The notes: generated by a model from the letters alone, not told the origin. DNA of 64,000 nucleotides from Ailurus styani (GCA_002007465.1 LNAC01000003.1:15323483-15387482), one strand, 5' to 3'; counted from the stretch's first letter, positions 1-11,466 are shown. Translations and numbers: made by a program.

Positions 1-71
1 TGGAGGTGTTACTTGTTTAAATCAATTTATTTAATAGATATAAGCCTATTCAGATTGTCCAGTCTTTCTTA

Positions 72-75
<4 letters not shown>

Positions 76-129
<54 letters not shown>

Positions 130-184
130 TATTTATTTATAGAGAGAGTGGAAGAGGGACAGAGGGGGAAAGGGAGAGAAAGAA
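76..184 (-). repeat. (TTTA)n microsatellite and truncated SINE remnant
   Basis: A perfect to near-perfect TTTA tetranucleotide run (about 76-140) is followed by purine-rich 'agagagagtggaagaggga' text. This looks like the A/T-rich tail and polypyrimidine zone of a minus-strand Can-SINE whose head was lost. It abuts the more complete SINE that begins at 185. Confidence 0.7.
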
Positions 185-397
185 TCTTTTTTTTCTTTTT
201 ATAGATTTTATTTAATTTATTTGAGAGAGATAGAGAGCAGGAGTGGAGAGATAGTGGAGCATGAAAGGAGAGGTAGAAGGAGAAGCAGACTTCCCACTGA
301 GCAGGGAGCCAGATGCTGGGCTGGATCCCAGGACCCCCGATATCATGACCCAAGCCAAAGGCAAACACTTATCTGACTGAGCCACCCACGCACCCCC
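185..397 (-). mobile_element. Can-SINE (SINEC), minus strand
   Basis: A T-run and 'gattttatttaatttatttgag' tail zone are followed by the reverse complement of the tRNA-like head, ending 'gactgagccacccacgcacc'. The box B-like word 'atcatgac' is present. It is diverged and lies directly beside another SINE tail, giving a tail-to-head pair. Confidence 0.88.
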
Positions 398-558
398 AGA
401 TTGCCTGTTCTTGTGTGAATTTTAGCAAATTGTGTTTTTCAAGTAATTGGTCCATTTCATCTAGGTTATCAAATTTGTGGGCATAGAGTATTCATAGTAT
501 TCCTTTATTATCCTTTTTAATTTCATGAGATTTGTAAGGATGTTCCTCTTTCATTTCT

Positions 559-760
559 TTTTTTTTTAAAAGATTTTATTTATTTATTTGGCAGAGAGAG
601 AGAGAGAGAGATCATAAGTAGGCAGAGAGGCAGGCAGAGAGAGAGGAGGAAGCAGCTCCCTCTTAAACAGGGAGCCGGATGCAGGCTTGATCCCAGGACC
701 CTGAGATCATGACCTGAGCCAAAGGCAGAGGCTTTAACCCACTGAGCCACCCAGGTGCCC
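559..760 (-). mobile_element. Can-SINE, minus strand, with target-site duplication
   Basis: Complete minus-strand copy of the mustelid-like type (reverse of 'gcctctctgcctacttatga'). A 10-base duplication 'tttcatttct' flanks it at 549-558 and 761-770. It interrupts the old L1 that spans 1-5160. Confidence 0.93.
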
Positions 761-1764
761 TTTCATTTCTGATAGTAGTAATTTGTGTCCTCTTTCTTTT
801 TTTCTTATTTAGCCTAGCTAGGAGCTTATTGATTTTTGTATCTTTTCATAGGGCCAGCTCTTTATTTCATTGATTTTCTTTACTAATTTTTTATTTTCTG
901 TTTCATTGATTTCTATGCTAATTTCTTCGTATTTCTATTCTTCTGCTTACTTTGGATTTAATATGCTCTTCTTTTCCTAGTTTTTAAAGTGGATGATTAG
1001 GTTATTGATTTTAGATCTTCTTTACTATCATATACATTCAGTGCTAAAAATATTCCTCTGTATAGTGCTTTCGCCGCATCCCATAAATTAGAAGTTGTGT
1101 TTCTATTCTCATTTAAAGTACTTTAAATTTTTTCTTGAGTTTTTTTTTTTTTGACCCCTTGCTTTAAAATGTGTTGTTTAATCTCCACTTATTTGATTAC
1201 TTTCCAGATATCTTTCTGTTACTGATTTCTGGTTTAATGCCATTGTGTGTTCTGTTAGCAGACACTGTATAATTTCTATTATTTTAAATTTGTTAAAATG
1301 TGTTTAATGGCTCAGAATGTGGTGTAACTCTGTGGATGTTCTATGAGCTTCAGGAAGAATTTGTATTTTGGTGCTCTTGGTTGAAAGAGTAGAAATGTCC
1401 ATTATATCCAACTGGTTGGTGGTGTTATTGAGTTCAACATGTCTTGACTGATTTTTTTTTTTTTTGACTGCCGGATATGTGGATTTCTGAGAGGGTTGTT
1501 GAAGTCTTTAGGCATGATAGAAGATTCATGTATTTCTCTCTGTAATTTTATTAGTTTTTGCCTCATATACCTTGATGCTTTATTTTTGGGCATACACATA
1601 TAAAGATTTTTTGTATCTTTTTGGGGAATTGATCCTTTTACAACTGTGTAATTCCCTTCTTTATTCCTCCATAACTCTCCTGGCTTTGAAGCCTACTCTG
1701 TCTATAATTAATATACCCTCTCCCACTTTGTTTTGATTAATGTTTAGCATTGTTTTTCTTTCTC

Positions 1765-2130
1765 TGTTCATTTATTTTTATTTAAATTTTGTTAGGTAGC
1801 ACACATTGCAATATTGCTTTCTGGAGTAGGATTCAGTGATTCATCACTTAACGTATAATCCCCAGTGCTCATCACAGGTGCCCTCTTTAATACCCATCCT
1901 CCACCTAGCCCATCACCTACCCACCTCCCTCCATTAACTCTCTATTTGTTCTCTATCTTTAAGAGTCACTTATGGCTTGTTTCCCTCTCTTTTTTCCTTT
2001 TCCCACTTCCCCTATGTTCATCTGTTTTGTTTCTTAAATTCCACATATGGATGAGATCGTATGGCATTTGTCTTTGACTTTCTGACTTATTTTCACTTAG
2101 CATAATACACTCTAGTTCCATCCATCCGTT
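1765..2130 (-). mobile_element. Carnivore L1 3' end fragment, minus strand
   Basis: Starts with the reversed A-rich tail 'tttatttttatttaaatttt'. It continues with carnivore L1 3' untranslated text ('cccagtgctcatcacaggtg', 'ttaaattccacatatg', 'cttagcataatac') and stops just inside the end of ORF2 ('ctagttccatccatcc'). It is a severely 5'-truncated insertion splitting the older L1 between its ORF1-ORF2 spacer and its endonuclease. Confidence 0.8.
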
Positions 2131-2313
2131 TACTTTTCGTCTGTATGTGTTCATGTATGGGTCTTGTTTTCTTGATCTACTCTAGCAATCTCTTTTATTT
2201 AGTGCATTCAGACCATTGATGTTCTGAGTAATTATTGATACCATGTTTGTCACTTTTTCCTATGTGCTGTTCTTTGTTTCTATTTTTGTCTTCCACTTTT
2301 TTATTTTGCCTTT

Positions 2314-2502
2314 TTTTTTAAAGATTTTATTTATTTATTGACAGAGAGAGATTACAAGTAGGCAGAGAAGCAGGCAGAGAGGGAGGAGGAAGCAGGCTCC
2401 CTGCTGAGCAGAGAGCCCAATGCGGGACTCGATCCCAGGACCCTGAGATCATGACCTGAGCCGAAGGCAGAGGCTTTAACCCACTGAGCCACCCAGGCGC
2501 CC
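2314..2502 (-). mobile_element. Can-SINE, minus strand, with 14-base duplication
   Basis: Full-length copy with reversed head ending 'gagccacccaggcgcc'. The duplication 'tttattttgccttt' is present at 2300-2313 and 2503-2516 and is perfect, so the insertion is fairly young compared with the L1 it sits in. Confidence 0.94.
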
Positions 2503-2903
2503 TTTATTTTGCCTTTTGTGGTTTTAATTGAACATTTTATATGATTGTACTTTCTCTTCTCTTCTAGTATTTCAATTGTAATTCTCTTTTTACTGTTTTT
2601 GGTTGTTGCCCTGGAGTTTTCAATGTACATTAATGAATAATCCAAGTCCACTTTCTAATGTGCTATATTACTGCATCGATACTGTGAGTACCTTGTAACA
2701 AAATAATCCTAATTTTCCCTGTGTCATTACTGTCATTCATGTTCCTTTTACACAAGCACATATAAGCATATTTATACGAAAACATACATAACTGAATACA
2801 TTGTCATTATTATTATTTTGAACAAATTATTGTCAGATCAATTAAGAACAAGAAAAATAAGTTTTTATTTTATCTTCATTTATTTCTTCTCCAATGCTCT
2901 TTT

Positions 2904-3088
2904 TAATTTTAATTTTTTAAAAAGATTTTATTTATTTATTTGATAGAGAGAGAAAAAAAGAGAGAGTGCACAAGCAGGGGGAGCAGGATGAGGGGAAAAA
3001 CAGGGTCCTTGCTGAGCAGAGACCCTAATGTGGGGCTCAATCCCAAGACCCTAAGATCATGACCTGAGCTGAAGGCACACAGGAACCC
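2904..3088 (-). mobile_element. Can-SINE, minus strand, internally deleted head
   Basis: Tail zone, purine zone and 'aagatcatgacctgagctga' are present. The part normally reading 'gcttaaccaactgagccacc' is missing, leaving 'aaggcacacaggaacccc'. Flanks 'ctccaatgct' (2889-2898) and 'ctccaatact' (3089-3098) form a likely duplication with one mismatch. Confidence 0.85.
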
Positions 3089-3186
3089 CTCCAATACTGT
3101 TCTTTTCTTTATGTAGATCTGAGTTTCTGACCTATTTTATTTATCTTCTCTCTAAAGAACTTTTTTTTTTCTTAAAATATTTTGCA

Positions 3187-3328
3187 AGGCAAGGGAGCTT
3201 GGGTGGTTCAGTCAATTAGACATCTGACTCTTGATTTTTACCCAGGTCATGATCTCAGGTTGTGAGATTGAGCCCCGTGATTTTCTCTGTCCCTCTGCCC
3301 CTCCTCACCTCTAAAAACAATATTTTGT
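3187..3328 (+). mobile_element. Old diverged Can-SINE, plus strand
   Basis: Recognisable from 'gagcttgggtggttcagtca', 'aggtcatgatctcagg' and the pyrimidine-rich 'gtccctctgcccctcc'. The head has an extra 'gactcttgattttta' segment, as in older SINEC subtypes, and the tail is short. Confidence 0.8.
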
Positions 3329-3571
3329 AAGCCAGACCTGCTGGCAACAGATACCCTCAATTTTTGTTTGTCTGAGGACGTCTCTATTTTTTTCATCATT
3401 TTTAAAGGATGATTTCATCATTTTAAAAGGGTACAGAATTCTAGATGGTATTTTTTTTTTCAACACTAAATACTTCGTGCCACTCTTTCTCACTTGCATG
3501 GTTTCTGAGATTCATATATAATTCCTGTATTTTCTTCTTTCTAGGTAAATTTTTCTTTTCTTTAATTTAAT

Positions 3572-3760
3572 TAATTAATAATTTATTTTATTTGACAGAG
3601 AAAGACACAGCCAGAGAGGGAACACAAGTGGGGGAGTGGGAGAGGAAATAGCAGGCTTCCCACTGAGCAGGGAGACCAACGTGGGGCTTGATCCCAGGAC
3701 CCTCAGATTATGAGCTAAGCTGAAGGCAAATGCTTAACAACTGAGCCACCCAGGCACCCT
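3572..3760 (-). mobile_element. Can-SINE, minus strand, older subtype
   Basis: Reversed tail 'taataatttattttatttga', then 'cttgatcccaggaccctcag' and 'actgagccacccaggcac'. The text 'ggtaaa' on both sides (about 3543 and 3762) is a possible short remnant of the target duplication. Confidence 0.88.
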
Positions 3761-3837
3761 GGTAAAGTGTTTTTTACTTCTGGATTTTTTTCTTAACTTT
3801 GACTTTCTGTGATTTCAAAATAACATACCTATTATGG

Positions 3838-4123
3838 GTGAAAGGAGTCAAAAAGCACAAACTTTTTTTTATAAAATAAGTCATGGGGGTGTAATGTACA
3901 GCATGTCAACTATAATTAACAATATTATATCTTTAAAAATTTCTAACAGTAGATCTTGAGGGCTCTCATCACACAAAAAACAAAAATTCTGTAACTGCAT
4001 GATGACAGATGTTAACTAGAGTTGTTATGGTGATCATTTCACATTGTATACAAATACAGAATCTCCATGTTGTACATCTGAAACCAATGTTATATGTCAG
4101 TTATAACTTAAATTAAAAAAAAC
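3838..4123 (+). mobile_element. L1 3' untranslated end, plus strand (L1MA/L1MB-like)
   Basis: Text such as 'catgggggtgtaatgtacag', 'gatgttaactagagttgtta' and 'ttgtacatctgaaaccaatg', ending in an A-rich tail 'taaattaaaaaaaa', matches the remembered 3' untranslated region of mid-age mammalian L1. It is oriented opposite to the surrounding L1 and separates that element's 5' parts. Confidence 0.78.
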
Positions 4124-4156
4124 CCTGATTTTTCCACTGCACCAGACTGCATATAA

Positions 4157-4213
4157 AATGTGTGTATGTGTATGTGTATATACATGTGTACATATGTATG
4201 TGCGTGCATGTGT
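4157..4213. repeat. TG/TATG-rich imperfect microsatellite
   Basis: Alternating purine-pyrimidine run of TG, TATG and CATG units, interrupted several times. It sits just downstream of the L1 tail that ends at 4123. Confidence 0.85.
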
Positions 4214-5249
4214 GACAAATGACCACTTCCTATTGTTCCTAAAGCTTAATTTAAAAAATCCACCTTTAGTGAGGTATAATTGACAAATAAAACTATAAGA
4301 TATTTTAAAAAATTATATGCCTAAACCTTTTATTGTGGGGGAAGGAGGGCCTCATTTATTCTGCTTGCTGCACTCTGACCTTCCTGGACCTGTGGTGTGA
4401 TGTCCAACGTTAATTTGGGGAAATTCTGAGTCATTATTATTTCAAATATCCTCTGTTTATTTTTCTCCAGATATTTTCATTATGCATATGTTATAACTTT
4501 TGTCATTATCATCGCACAATTTATGTGTATTCTGTTTCTTCAATCTTTTTTCCTTTTTTCTTTACAGTTTTAGACTCTTTAATTAAGATGTCCTCAAGCT
4601 CAGAGTTGTTTTTCTTAGCAATGTGCAGTCTACAAATAAATCCATTGAAGTTATTCTTCATTTTTGTTTTTGATTTCTAGCATTTCTTTTCTTTCTTAGA
4701 CTTTCCATTTTTTCTGCTTACTTTGCTCATCTCTTACTTCATGCTGTCTATTTTATCCATTAGGGCCCTATGTATATTAATCATAATTGTTTTTAATTTC
4801 CAGCCTGTTAATTTCAACATCTTTTTCATGTCTGAATCTGGTTCAGATGCTTGTTCTGTGTCTTCAAATTGTTTTTGCTTTTTAGTATGCCTTAAATCTT
4901 GTCTAGCCAGATATGATGTACGTGGCACTCGTTCCTGTGGAGATTTTTTCTAGTGTGTTTCTGCTCTAGTAAGTTGCGATTCTGTGTATTCACCTATGAA
5001 TCTCCAATTTGAAGGCACATTTTATGTTGTGACCTCATTTTTCTTGTGAATCTAAGAAGAGTTGTTTTTTAGTTTGGTTGGTTTTTCACTTGTTAGTAAT
5101 ACTGAGTGGAGATTTCCAAACTTCTTACATGTTGGACCAGGAACCAGAAGTTCTCCTGACTGATTTTGTTTAACCTAGCATATCAAAAAAGATACCTTTC
5201 ACAGTTGATGCTTAATAAATATGGTCTTATTAAAAAATGAGTAAAGTTT

Positions 5250-5449
5250 GGGGCACCTGGGTGGCTCAGTGGGTTAAAGCCTCTGCCTTGGGCTCAGGTC
5301 ATGATCTCAGGGTCCTGGGATGGAGTCCCTCATTGGGCTCTCTGCTCGGCAGGGAACCTGCTTCCCCCTTTCCCTCTGCCTGCCTCTCTGCCTACTTGTG
5401 ATCTCTCTTTCTCTGTCAAATAAATAAATAAAATCTTAAAAAAAAAAAA
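5250..5449 (+). mobile_element. Can-SINE, plus strand, mustelid-like subtype
   Basis: Complete: head 'ggggcacctgggtggctcag', A-box region 'gtgggttaaagcctctgcc', B-box region 'ggtcatgatctcagg', pyrimidine zone, 'tctgcctacttgtgatctct', (AAAT)n and A12 tail. Target duplication is not clear. Confidence 0.95.
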
Positions 5450-5544
5450 GAAATTTTGCAGGAACTTGCCCAGGGTACTATCACCAGGAAATGGTAACAT
5501 CAGGGAAAAATGCTAGACATTCCCTTTCTGGACACTGTTTCTGA

Positions 5545-5640
5545 CATTTGATTGTGTTTTATATAAGGTTTATTTGCATTTATCTGCTTTCTCCTTCAAT
5601 ATAGAGATTTATGCAAGGCAGGACCATGTTTTCTATGGTT
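5545..5640 (+). mobile_element. Possible L2 3' fragment
   Basis: 'cttcaatatagagatttatg' followed by 'gcaggaccatgttttctatg' resembles the L2 3' end, where a sentence-like block on transcript start, 'aggacagggaccatgtct', is typical. It is short and diverged. Confidence 0.4.
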
Positions 5641-7943
5641 ATTTCTTGAGATACTGCTAATCTTTAAAATGCAATATATTTTGAAAGTTTGACAAAAAGA
5701 ATCTGTTTGAGATACTTCTTTGTAAATGATGTGTAATGATTGAGTAACAACTTATATAGTGTATAAGATCACTAGATATCACTATGTAAACAAATCTGGG
5801 GCAGGTAACATGGTGATAAATATGACTATATACAAATGGAGAGAGAATTATTATGGGCTTATTAATAGACTTATTCTTATTAGTGTATTGAATTTCTGAT
5901 GGTATTTCTCACCTACTTTTATACACATATTTTCCACACTGATGGAAATTCATAATGGAGGGACATGAAATATAAAATTAACTTCTGATAATTTTCTTGA
6001 ATTACCAAAATGTACCAGGTTTCACTAGCAAAGTAAAATGAAATTCAGGAACATCAATCTAAAAAACAAACTAATTGTTATCTATTTACCTAGATAAAAG
6101 CCTCCTACTTCCACTTAATTTTCTTCCCATCATATTCACGGCCTCTGTTAAAATACTGTTGTTCCCAATTGAAAACAACAACAAAAAAGGATTGTGAATT
6201 CCATACACAGATTTGTAACCTTGTATGGCTAGTGAGCTCATAATGAACTACATTATTTGAAGTAGCATTTTGTTATGGAACATGGTTTTTACTTGCTCTC
6301 TTATTTCTGTTCATTAAAACAATGAGCACATCATAATGAATAAAACATTTGTATGCCATTTATTACATCCACTATTAAGGTGCCAATACTGACCATAAAT
6401 TGAACCTATGCTCTCCCATGTTCATGCCAAAATCCATTTAATAGACATCTAAAAATTGTGGAAAAAACAAAAGGTTAGGTTCTCCACAAGCTGTCGATAT
6501 CTGTATATCTTTTAGAAACCTAAACACTATTCATTCTGGAGAGTAGAGAACATGAACAGATGGAATTTGACCTTCTGTGACACAAGGATAAAGTAAATGT
6601 AATTTTCTTTGTGCTAAATATAATTCTGTAATTATTTAAAAATGTGTTTTTTTCAAGAATGAAAATAACTAGAAAGGATTTTAAAAGGTATAGGGAATTC
6701 TGCTGCCATCTAAGTTATTAGATTGTTCAGTATTTCTAAAGAATATTAAGTCACATGTATTAATATAAAATTATTGTCTCACTGACCTGATGTTCTTAGG
6801 GACTAAGGTCCTGGTAATTTTAAAATCCTGACTCTTATCACTTTAAACACCATATTTTAAAGTGTTAACCATATTTGATAGAATTCTTCCTGGCATATAT
6901 TAAATGCTTTTCAGCTGAGGGAAAAATTTACTATAGTTTTATACTACCCCAAATTAAAATACAAAATGAGTATTTTAAAATTTTGGATCAATAGTTAAAC
7001 TTTTAATGAATCCAAAAAATATGAACAATATACATAAATAAGACATTTCACATAAGTGAAGAATATTACTAAAATTGCAGTTCTAGTCATGGGAACTAAG
7101 TAGAATTAAAATGATCAAGATTCTTAGAATTCTCCTTATTAGGTTTTGTCATATTAGCTAATTATAAAGATGATATTAGCATGAATGAAAGGAATACCTA
7201 TCTATTCTTACATTTATTTTAATGTTAATTATGTCCACTGGTTTTGCTGACTTGCATAATGTAATAGAAAGATGGGGATTGAGGGAAAATTTCATATAAG
7301 TAGCAATGTTGAAAGAAGAAGAATGGCAAGTAGTGATAGCAGATGCTCTCAAGTCTCTCAAAGGGATTTGAGAGATCACCCTCATATGTAATTAGTAATT
7401 TCTTCACAAAAGTGAAATCAGTTAATAGTTTCATCATCAACACTTAAGAAAGGAGATGAGATAATCAGTATTAAGTTCTATTTAAGTGGACTAGAGAGGG
7501 TCTGCAAAAGCCTTGTGAAGTAGGTAAGAATTTGACCTATAAGAAAGGAAAGGTCTTAGAGGAATTGGAAAGGGAAGAAGGCAGTGTTCTTTACCTGAAC
7601 ATTGGTGTGAACAATAATATTAAGAGAAAACATATATTTCTCTATTTTGAGGAATGTATACAGCCTATTTCTCATTAAATGTGCAAGACTATATTTAGGA
7701 AGTGAGTTGAGTAAAAACCTATTTATTTACATAAACTATTAATGCAATGCCCCAATTTGAATGTAATTTGCACCTCATTACCATACCTGTCAATCAGTTC
7801 TGGACACCAGCCATTAATGTAGCGAACACTCAACCTTAAATTAGAGGAAGAAAAAAAATCAGTGACTTTAATATGACTATATTATTTTTAGTGGTAGGTT
7901 ATATGTATTTAATTATGATAATCAAATCATTTTGGTATTTTAT

Positions 7944-8161
7944 TTATTTATTTAATTATTTATTTTTAAAGATTTTATTTATTTATTTGACAGAGAGAGA
8001 GAGAGAGAGATCGCAAGTAGGCAGAGAGGCAGGCAGAGAGAGAAGAGGAAGCAAGCTCCCTGCCGAGCAGAGAGCCAGATGTAGGGGTCCATCCCAGGAC
8101 CCTGAGGTCATGACCTGAGCCAAAGGCAGAGGCTTTAACCCACTGGGCCACCCAGGCGCCC
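7944..8161 (-). mobile_element. Can-SINE, minus strand, with 16-base duplication
   Basis: Full copy with (GA)n zone and reversed head ending 'ggccacccaggcgcc'. The perfect duplication 'cattttggtattttat' lies at 7928-7943 and 8162-8177. The pre-insertion site was single-copy sequence. Confidence 0.95.
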
Positions 8162-8429
8162 CATTTTGGTATTTTATGAGAAATAAGGTTATCAATCACA
8201 TTTAAAATAAAATTTTCAGTCAAATTTTACATTTCAGTATAATCACATATTTTTCAAGAATGGATTTTAGGGGGGCAAATTATTCTTGCAGTCTAGATAA
8301 GTAGTCTTTTTTTTCTCTTTTGGGGAGTGATTTCTAAGATTAAAGTATTATAGATCTAAAAATATTATGACCCATTTATAATTAGATTAATCACAGTTTA
8401 TAGGAGATTATTCATTTCATAGCAATTAA

Positions 8430-8652
8430 TAACTTGAGATTTTGAGTGAGATATACCTAGATCCAAATTTCAATTTTCCAATTAACTTCTGCTTGAACTT
8501 GATGGACTTGGTTTCCTCTTTAATAAAATGAGTATAATGACCAGTATATGTCTATTCGGTTTTGTTTGTTTTCTGTGAGAATTGATGTGATGGTATCTTT
8601 AATGTGTTTAGCACTGTGCATGACTCAGAGTAAGAGCTCAGCTAATGATCAT
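8430..8652 (+). mobile_element. MIR, plus strand
   Basis: Order of words fits a MIR: 'gacttggtttcctctttaat' followed by 'aaaatgagtataatgaccag', then 'gtgtttagcactgtgcatga' and 'agtaagagctcagctaatga'. Diverged, as expected for this ancient tRNA-derived SINE. Confidence 0.75.
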
Positions 8653-9207
8653 TCTTTTTTGCATTCACTTTTTGCATCTTAATAGCTTCATGTCTGTTAT
8701 ATAGGTTATTTGCTAGTATCCTTGAAAGCCTGGGTCATAGAAAATATGTGATAACAATCTCACATATGCCAATAATTAATTTAATTGGTCATAGCCTCCC
8801 TGGATTAGCTTCCTAAGAAATACCTGTAAATATTTTTTGAGGTTACTCTTAGTTCCCTTTCAGAATTCTGGCACTAGCAATGTTACAAAATAGTTATTTT
8901 ATTTGCTGTTGGTTTTGTTCTTTCTTTTTATTCTATTATTTAAACAAAATCAAATATAATTCACCCATTTCTCCAATTCCCCACCCTCTGCCTCTGGTCA
9001 TCATCAGTCTGTTTTCTGTTTCATTGAGCTTGGTTTTCCTTATTTGTTTATTTGTTTATTTAAGATTCTAGATGTCAGAGAGATTATATAGTATTCATCT
9101 TTCTCTGTATGACTTATTTTGCTTAGCCTTGAAATTTACCCTTCCATGTTGTCACAAATGGCAAGATTTTATTTTTTATGATGGAGTAATATTCCACCAT
9201 GGAGTGT

Positions 9208-9210
9208 GTA

Positions 9211-9282
<72 letters not shown>

Positions 9283-9313
9283 NNNNNNNNNNNNNNNNNN
9301 NNNNNNNNNNNNN

Positions 9314-9357
<44 letters not shown>
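9208..9357. repeat. Compound (TG)n(AG)n microsatellite with gap
   Basis: About 13 GT units (9208-9232) are followed by AG units (9234-9282), then Ns, then more AG units (9314-9357). It lies where L1 3' ends carry a naturally repeat-prone 'ttccattgtgtgta'-like stretch. Its translated frames (CVCVCV, RERERE, LSLSLS) are artefacts. Confidence 0.97.
9283..9313. other. Assembly gap, 31 N
   Basis: Run of N inside the AG microsatellite. True length is unknown, because short reads cannot span such a run. Confidence 0.99.
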
Positions 9358-9359
<2 letters not shown>

Positions 9360-10217
9360 TTCTTTATCCATTCATCCATCTGTGGACACTTAAGTTGGTT
9401 CTTTATCTTAGCTACTGTAAATAATGCAATAATGCTGTAAAAAACTTGGGATGCATATATTTTGTTTTTGAGTTACTGTTTTCATTTGCTTTAGATAAAT
9501 ATCCAGAAGTGGAATTGCTGGCTTACATGGTAGTTCTACTTTTAATTTTTTAAAGAAACTCCATGCTATTTTCTATAGTGTCTGCACCAATTTACATTCC
9601 TACTAACCATGCACAAATGTTTGCTTTTCTCTACATGCTGGCCAACACTTGTTACTAATAGTCTTTTTTATAGTAGCCATTCTAACAGGTATGAGGTGAT
9701 ATCTCTTTATGGTTTTGCTTGCATTTCCTTGATGATTAATAATATAGAGCATCTTTCTATGCACCTTTTGGTGATCTGTTTGTCTTTGGGGAAAATATCT
9801 CTCCAGATCTTCTGCCCATTTTTAATCAGATTGCCTTTTTTCTCTGTTCAGTTGTATGAGTTCTTCATATATTTTGGCTATTAGCCCCTTACCAGATACA
9901 TAATTTGCAAGTATTTTGTCCTATTCAGTAGGTTGCCTTTTCATTTTTTTTGATGGTGTCCTTTGCTGTGCAGACACTTTTTAGTTTAACGTAGTCTCTC
10001 TTGTTTATTTTTGCTTTGGTTGCTTTCGGCATTAGCTTCAAAAATCATCACCAAGACCTATACAGAGAGCCTATGTTTTCTTCTAGTAGTTTTATTATTT
10101 CCAGTCTTATATTCAAGTATTTAATCCATTTTGAGTGAATTTTTGTTTATGGTATAAGATAATGGCCCAATTCCATTCTTTTGCATGTGACCAATTTTCC
10201 CAACACCATTTATTAAA

Positions 10218-10427
10218 TTAGTTGTTGTTTTTTTTTTAAGATTTTATTTATTTATTTGACAGAGAGAGAGAGATCACAAGTAGGCAGAGAGGCAGGCAGA
10301 GAGAGAGAAGGAAGCAGGCTCCCGGCTGAGCAGAGAGCCCGATGCAGGGCTGGATCCCAGGACCCTGAGATCATGACCTGAGCCAAAGGCAGGGGCTTTA
10401 ACCCACTGAGCCACATAGGCGCCCCAT
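10218..10427 (-). mobile_element. Can-SINE, minus strand, inside L1, 17-base duplication
   Basis: Complete copy. The L1 target 'caacaccatttattaaa' is duplicated perfectly at 10201-10217 and 10428-10444. Removing the SINE and one copy restores the continuous older L1 text, proving the order of insertion. Confidence 0.96.
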
Positions 10428-10742
10428 CAACACCATTTATTAAAGAGACTGTCTTTTCCCCATTGTGTATTTTTTGTTCCTTTGTTGTAAATTAATTGAC
10501 CTTATATGGGTGGGTTGTTTCTGGGTTCACTCTTCTGTTTCACTGAGCTTTGTATCTGTTTTCATGTTAATATTATACTGTTTTAATTACTATAGCTTTG
10601 TAATATAGCTCAAAATCAGAGAGCATAATGCCTCCAGCTTTGTTCTTCTTTTGCAAATTTGCTTTGTCTGTTCAGGGTCTTTTATGTTTCCAAACACATT
10701 TTGGAATTACTTGTTCTATTTATATGAAAAAATGCCATTGAA

Positions 10743-11387
10743 AAATTCAGTTATTTCATTTGAGCTCCTTTGCTTTTTTCTGTAAGACAGCTGAAAGCAA
10801 ATGTTTCACTGGTTACTGGGTCAGCTCATTTTACTTACCTCTTTCAGTAAGGTTTTGTCAAACATTTGCCATTATAATTTGATATATTTGTCACAGCTGC
10901 ATGAAATTTTTAATATTTTTGATATATATTGCCAATGGCTCTCAAGAAATATTGCATATTTCCATCAGTAGGATATAAAAATGGGGAATATTTTTAATGT
11001 CTCATAGTTTTAAAAGATTTTGCTCTTATGAAAAAAACCCTGAACTGAGAGGTATCATAGGCATTTCATAGGTATTAAGTATAAGACTAGAGTGCTTTGC
11101 AAATGCTCTGGGCATCCATTTTCCATCTTCACAGTAAAATACTTGAGTTACAGCAATGATTATATTTACTTTATAGAAATTTATTAACGTATACAAAGAA
11201 AGTATATATTTTGCAAATAATTAAAAGTTAAATACTAAGTCAAGTCAAAATATAAGCCTTACATTTATAAAACAGCACTTTGTAGTAATGGGAAAGAAAA
11301 AAAAGTACAAGTTATTTATCATGCAAAGATGTAACACTTGATGTAGCAGGGCCTGAGTTCTAGGCAGGCCACAGTCATTATAGGAGT
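10743..11387. other. Unique AT-rich interval
   Basis: No repeat family, exon or structured RNA recognised between the 5'-truncated L1 and the SINE-derived insertion at 11403. Confidence 0.55.
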
Positions 11388-11398
11388 ACCAAGAAAGG

Positions 11399-11402
<4 letters not shown>

Positions 11403-11444
<42 letters not shown>

Positions 11445-11466
11445 TAGTTGTTGGTGTCTGCCTTCG
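11403..11466 (-). mobile_element. Tiny inverted SINE-derived insertion with T39 run
   Basis: A run of 39 T (11403-11441; an A-tail on the minus strand) is followed by 'gcttagttgttggtgtctgc' and 'cttcgg', which resembles a Can-SINE head in plus orientation. Flanks 'ccaagaaagggaa' (from 11389) and 'ccaaggaagggaa' (from about 11467) differ at one base and look like a target duplication. The head and the tail therefore point in opposite directions. It is best explained as a very short inverted (twin-primed) insertion. Confidence 0.65.

Larger units (their letters stand above)
1..5160 (-). mobile_element. Old LINE-1, near full length, minus strand, heavily interrupted
   Basis: Read on the minus strand, the segments fall in the order of one L1. 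At about 5160-4340 and 3780-3310 is the 5' untranslated/ORF1-side region. At about 3120-2140 is the ORF1-to-ORF2 stretch, and at about 1760-400 the ORF2 endonuclease and early reverse transcriptase. Visible anchors are the minus-strand peptide at 4734-4928, which resembles the plus-strand copy at 28307-28430, and the endonuclease peptide at 1402-1599 with 'KASRYMRQKLIKLQ' and 'KDFNNPL' (intact L1 usually has a G-D-F-N-T-P-L motif here). Stops and indels are frequent, so it is dead. Inserted later: L1 ends at 1765-2130 and 3838-4123, and at least seven SINEs. The subfamily (L1M class) is inferred from remembered consensus text. Confidence 0.75.
5161..7927. other. Mostly unique AT-rich interval
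   Basis: Apart from the SINE at 5250-5449 and a weak L2-like piece near 5545-5640, I recognise no repeat or exon. Open frames are short. The minus-strand frames at 7176-7443 overlap each other in different phases, as expected from chance. Confidence 0.6.
8950..10742 (-). mobile_element. L1 3' half (L1MA/L1MB-like), minus strand
   Basis: Begins with reversed 3' untranslated text ('cccatttctccaattcccca'). It runs through the C-terminal part of ORF2 ('tgttgtcacaaatggcaaga', 'gccattctaacaggtatgag', 'tgatccattttgagt'-like text) and is 5'-truncated near 10742 inside the reverse transcriptase thumb region. A microsatellite (9208-9357) and a SINE (10218-10427) lie within it. No long frame survives. 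Confidence 0.85.

Noticed and set aside
76..140. Regularly spaced repeats as a CRISPR-like array
   Set aside because: It is a TTTA microsatellite without spacers; the genome is mammalian.
2352..2651. Open frames containing 'GAWVAQWVKASAFGSGHDLRVLG' type peptides, also at 7975-8223, 26690-26896, 34951-35268 and 46285-46497
   Set aside because: They are translations of Can-SINE heads in one frame, recurring wherever a SINE occurs, not a gene family.
9072..9440. Plus frame with CVCVCV and RERERE runs, and the minus frames with LSLSLS
   Set aside because: Translation of the TG/AG microsatellite and an N gap.
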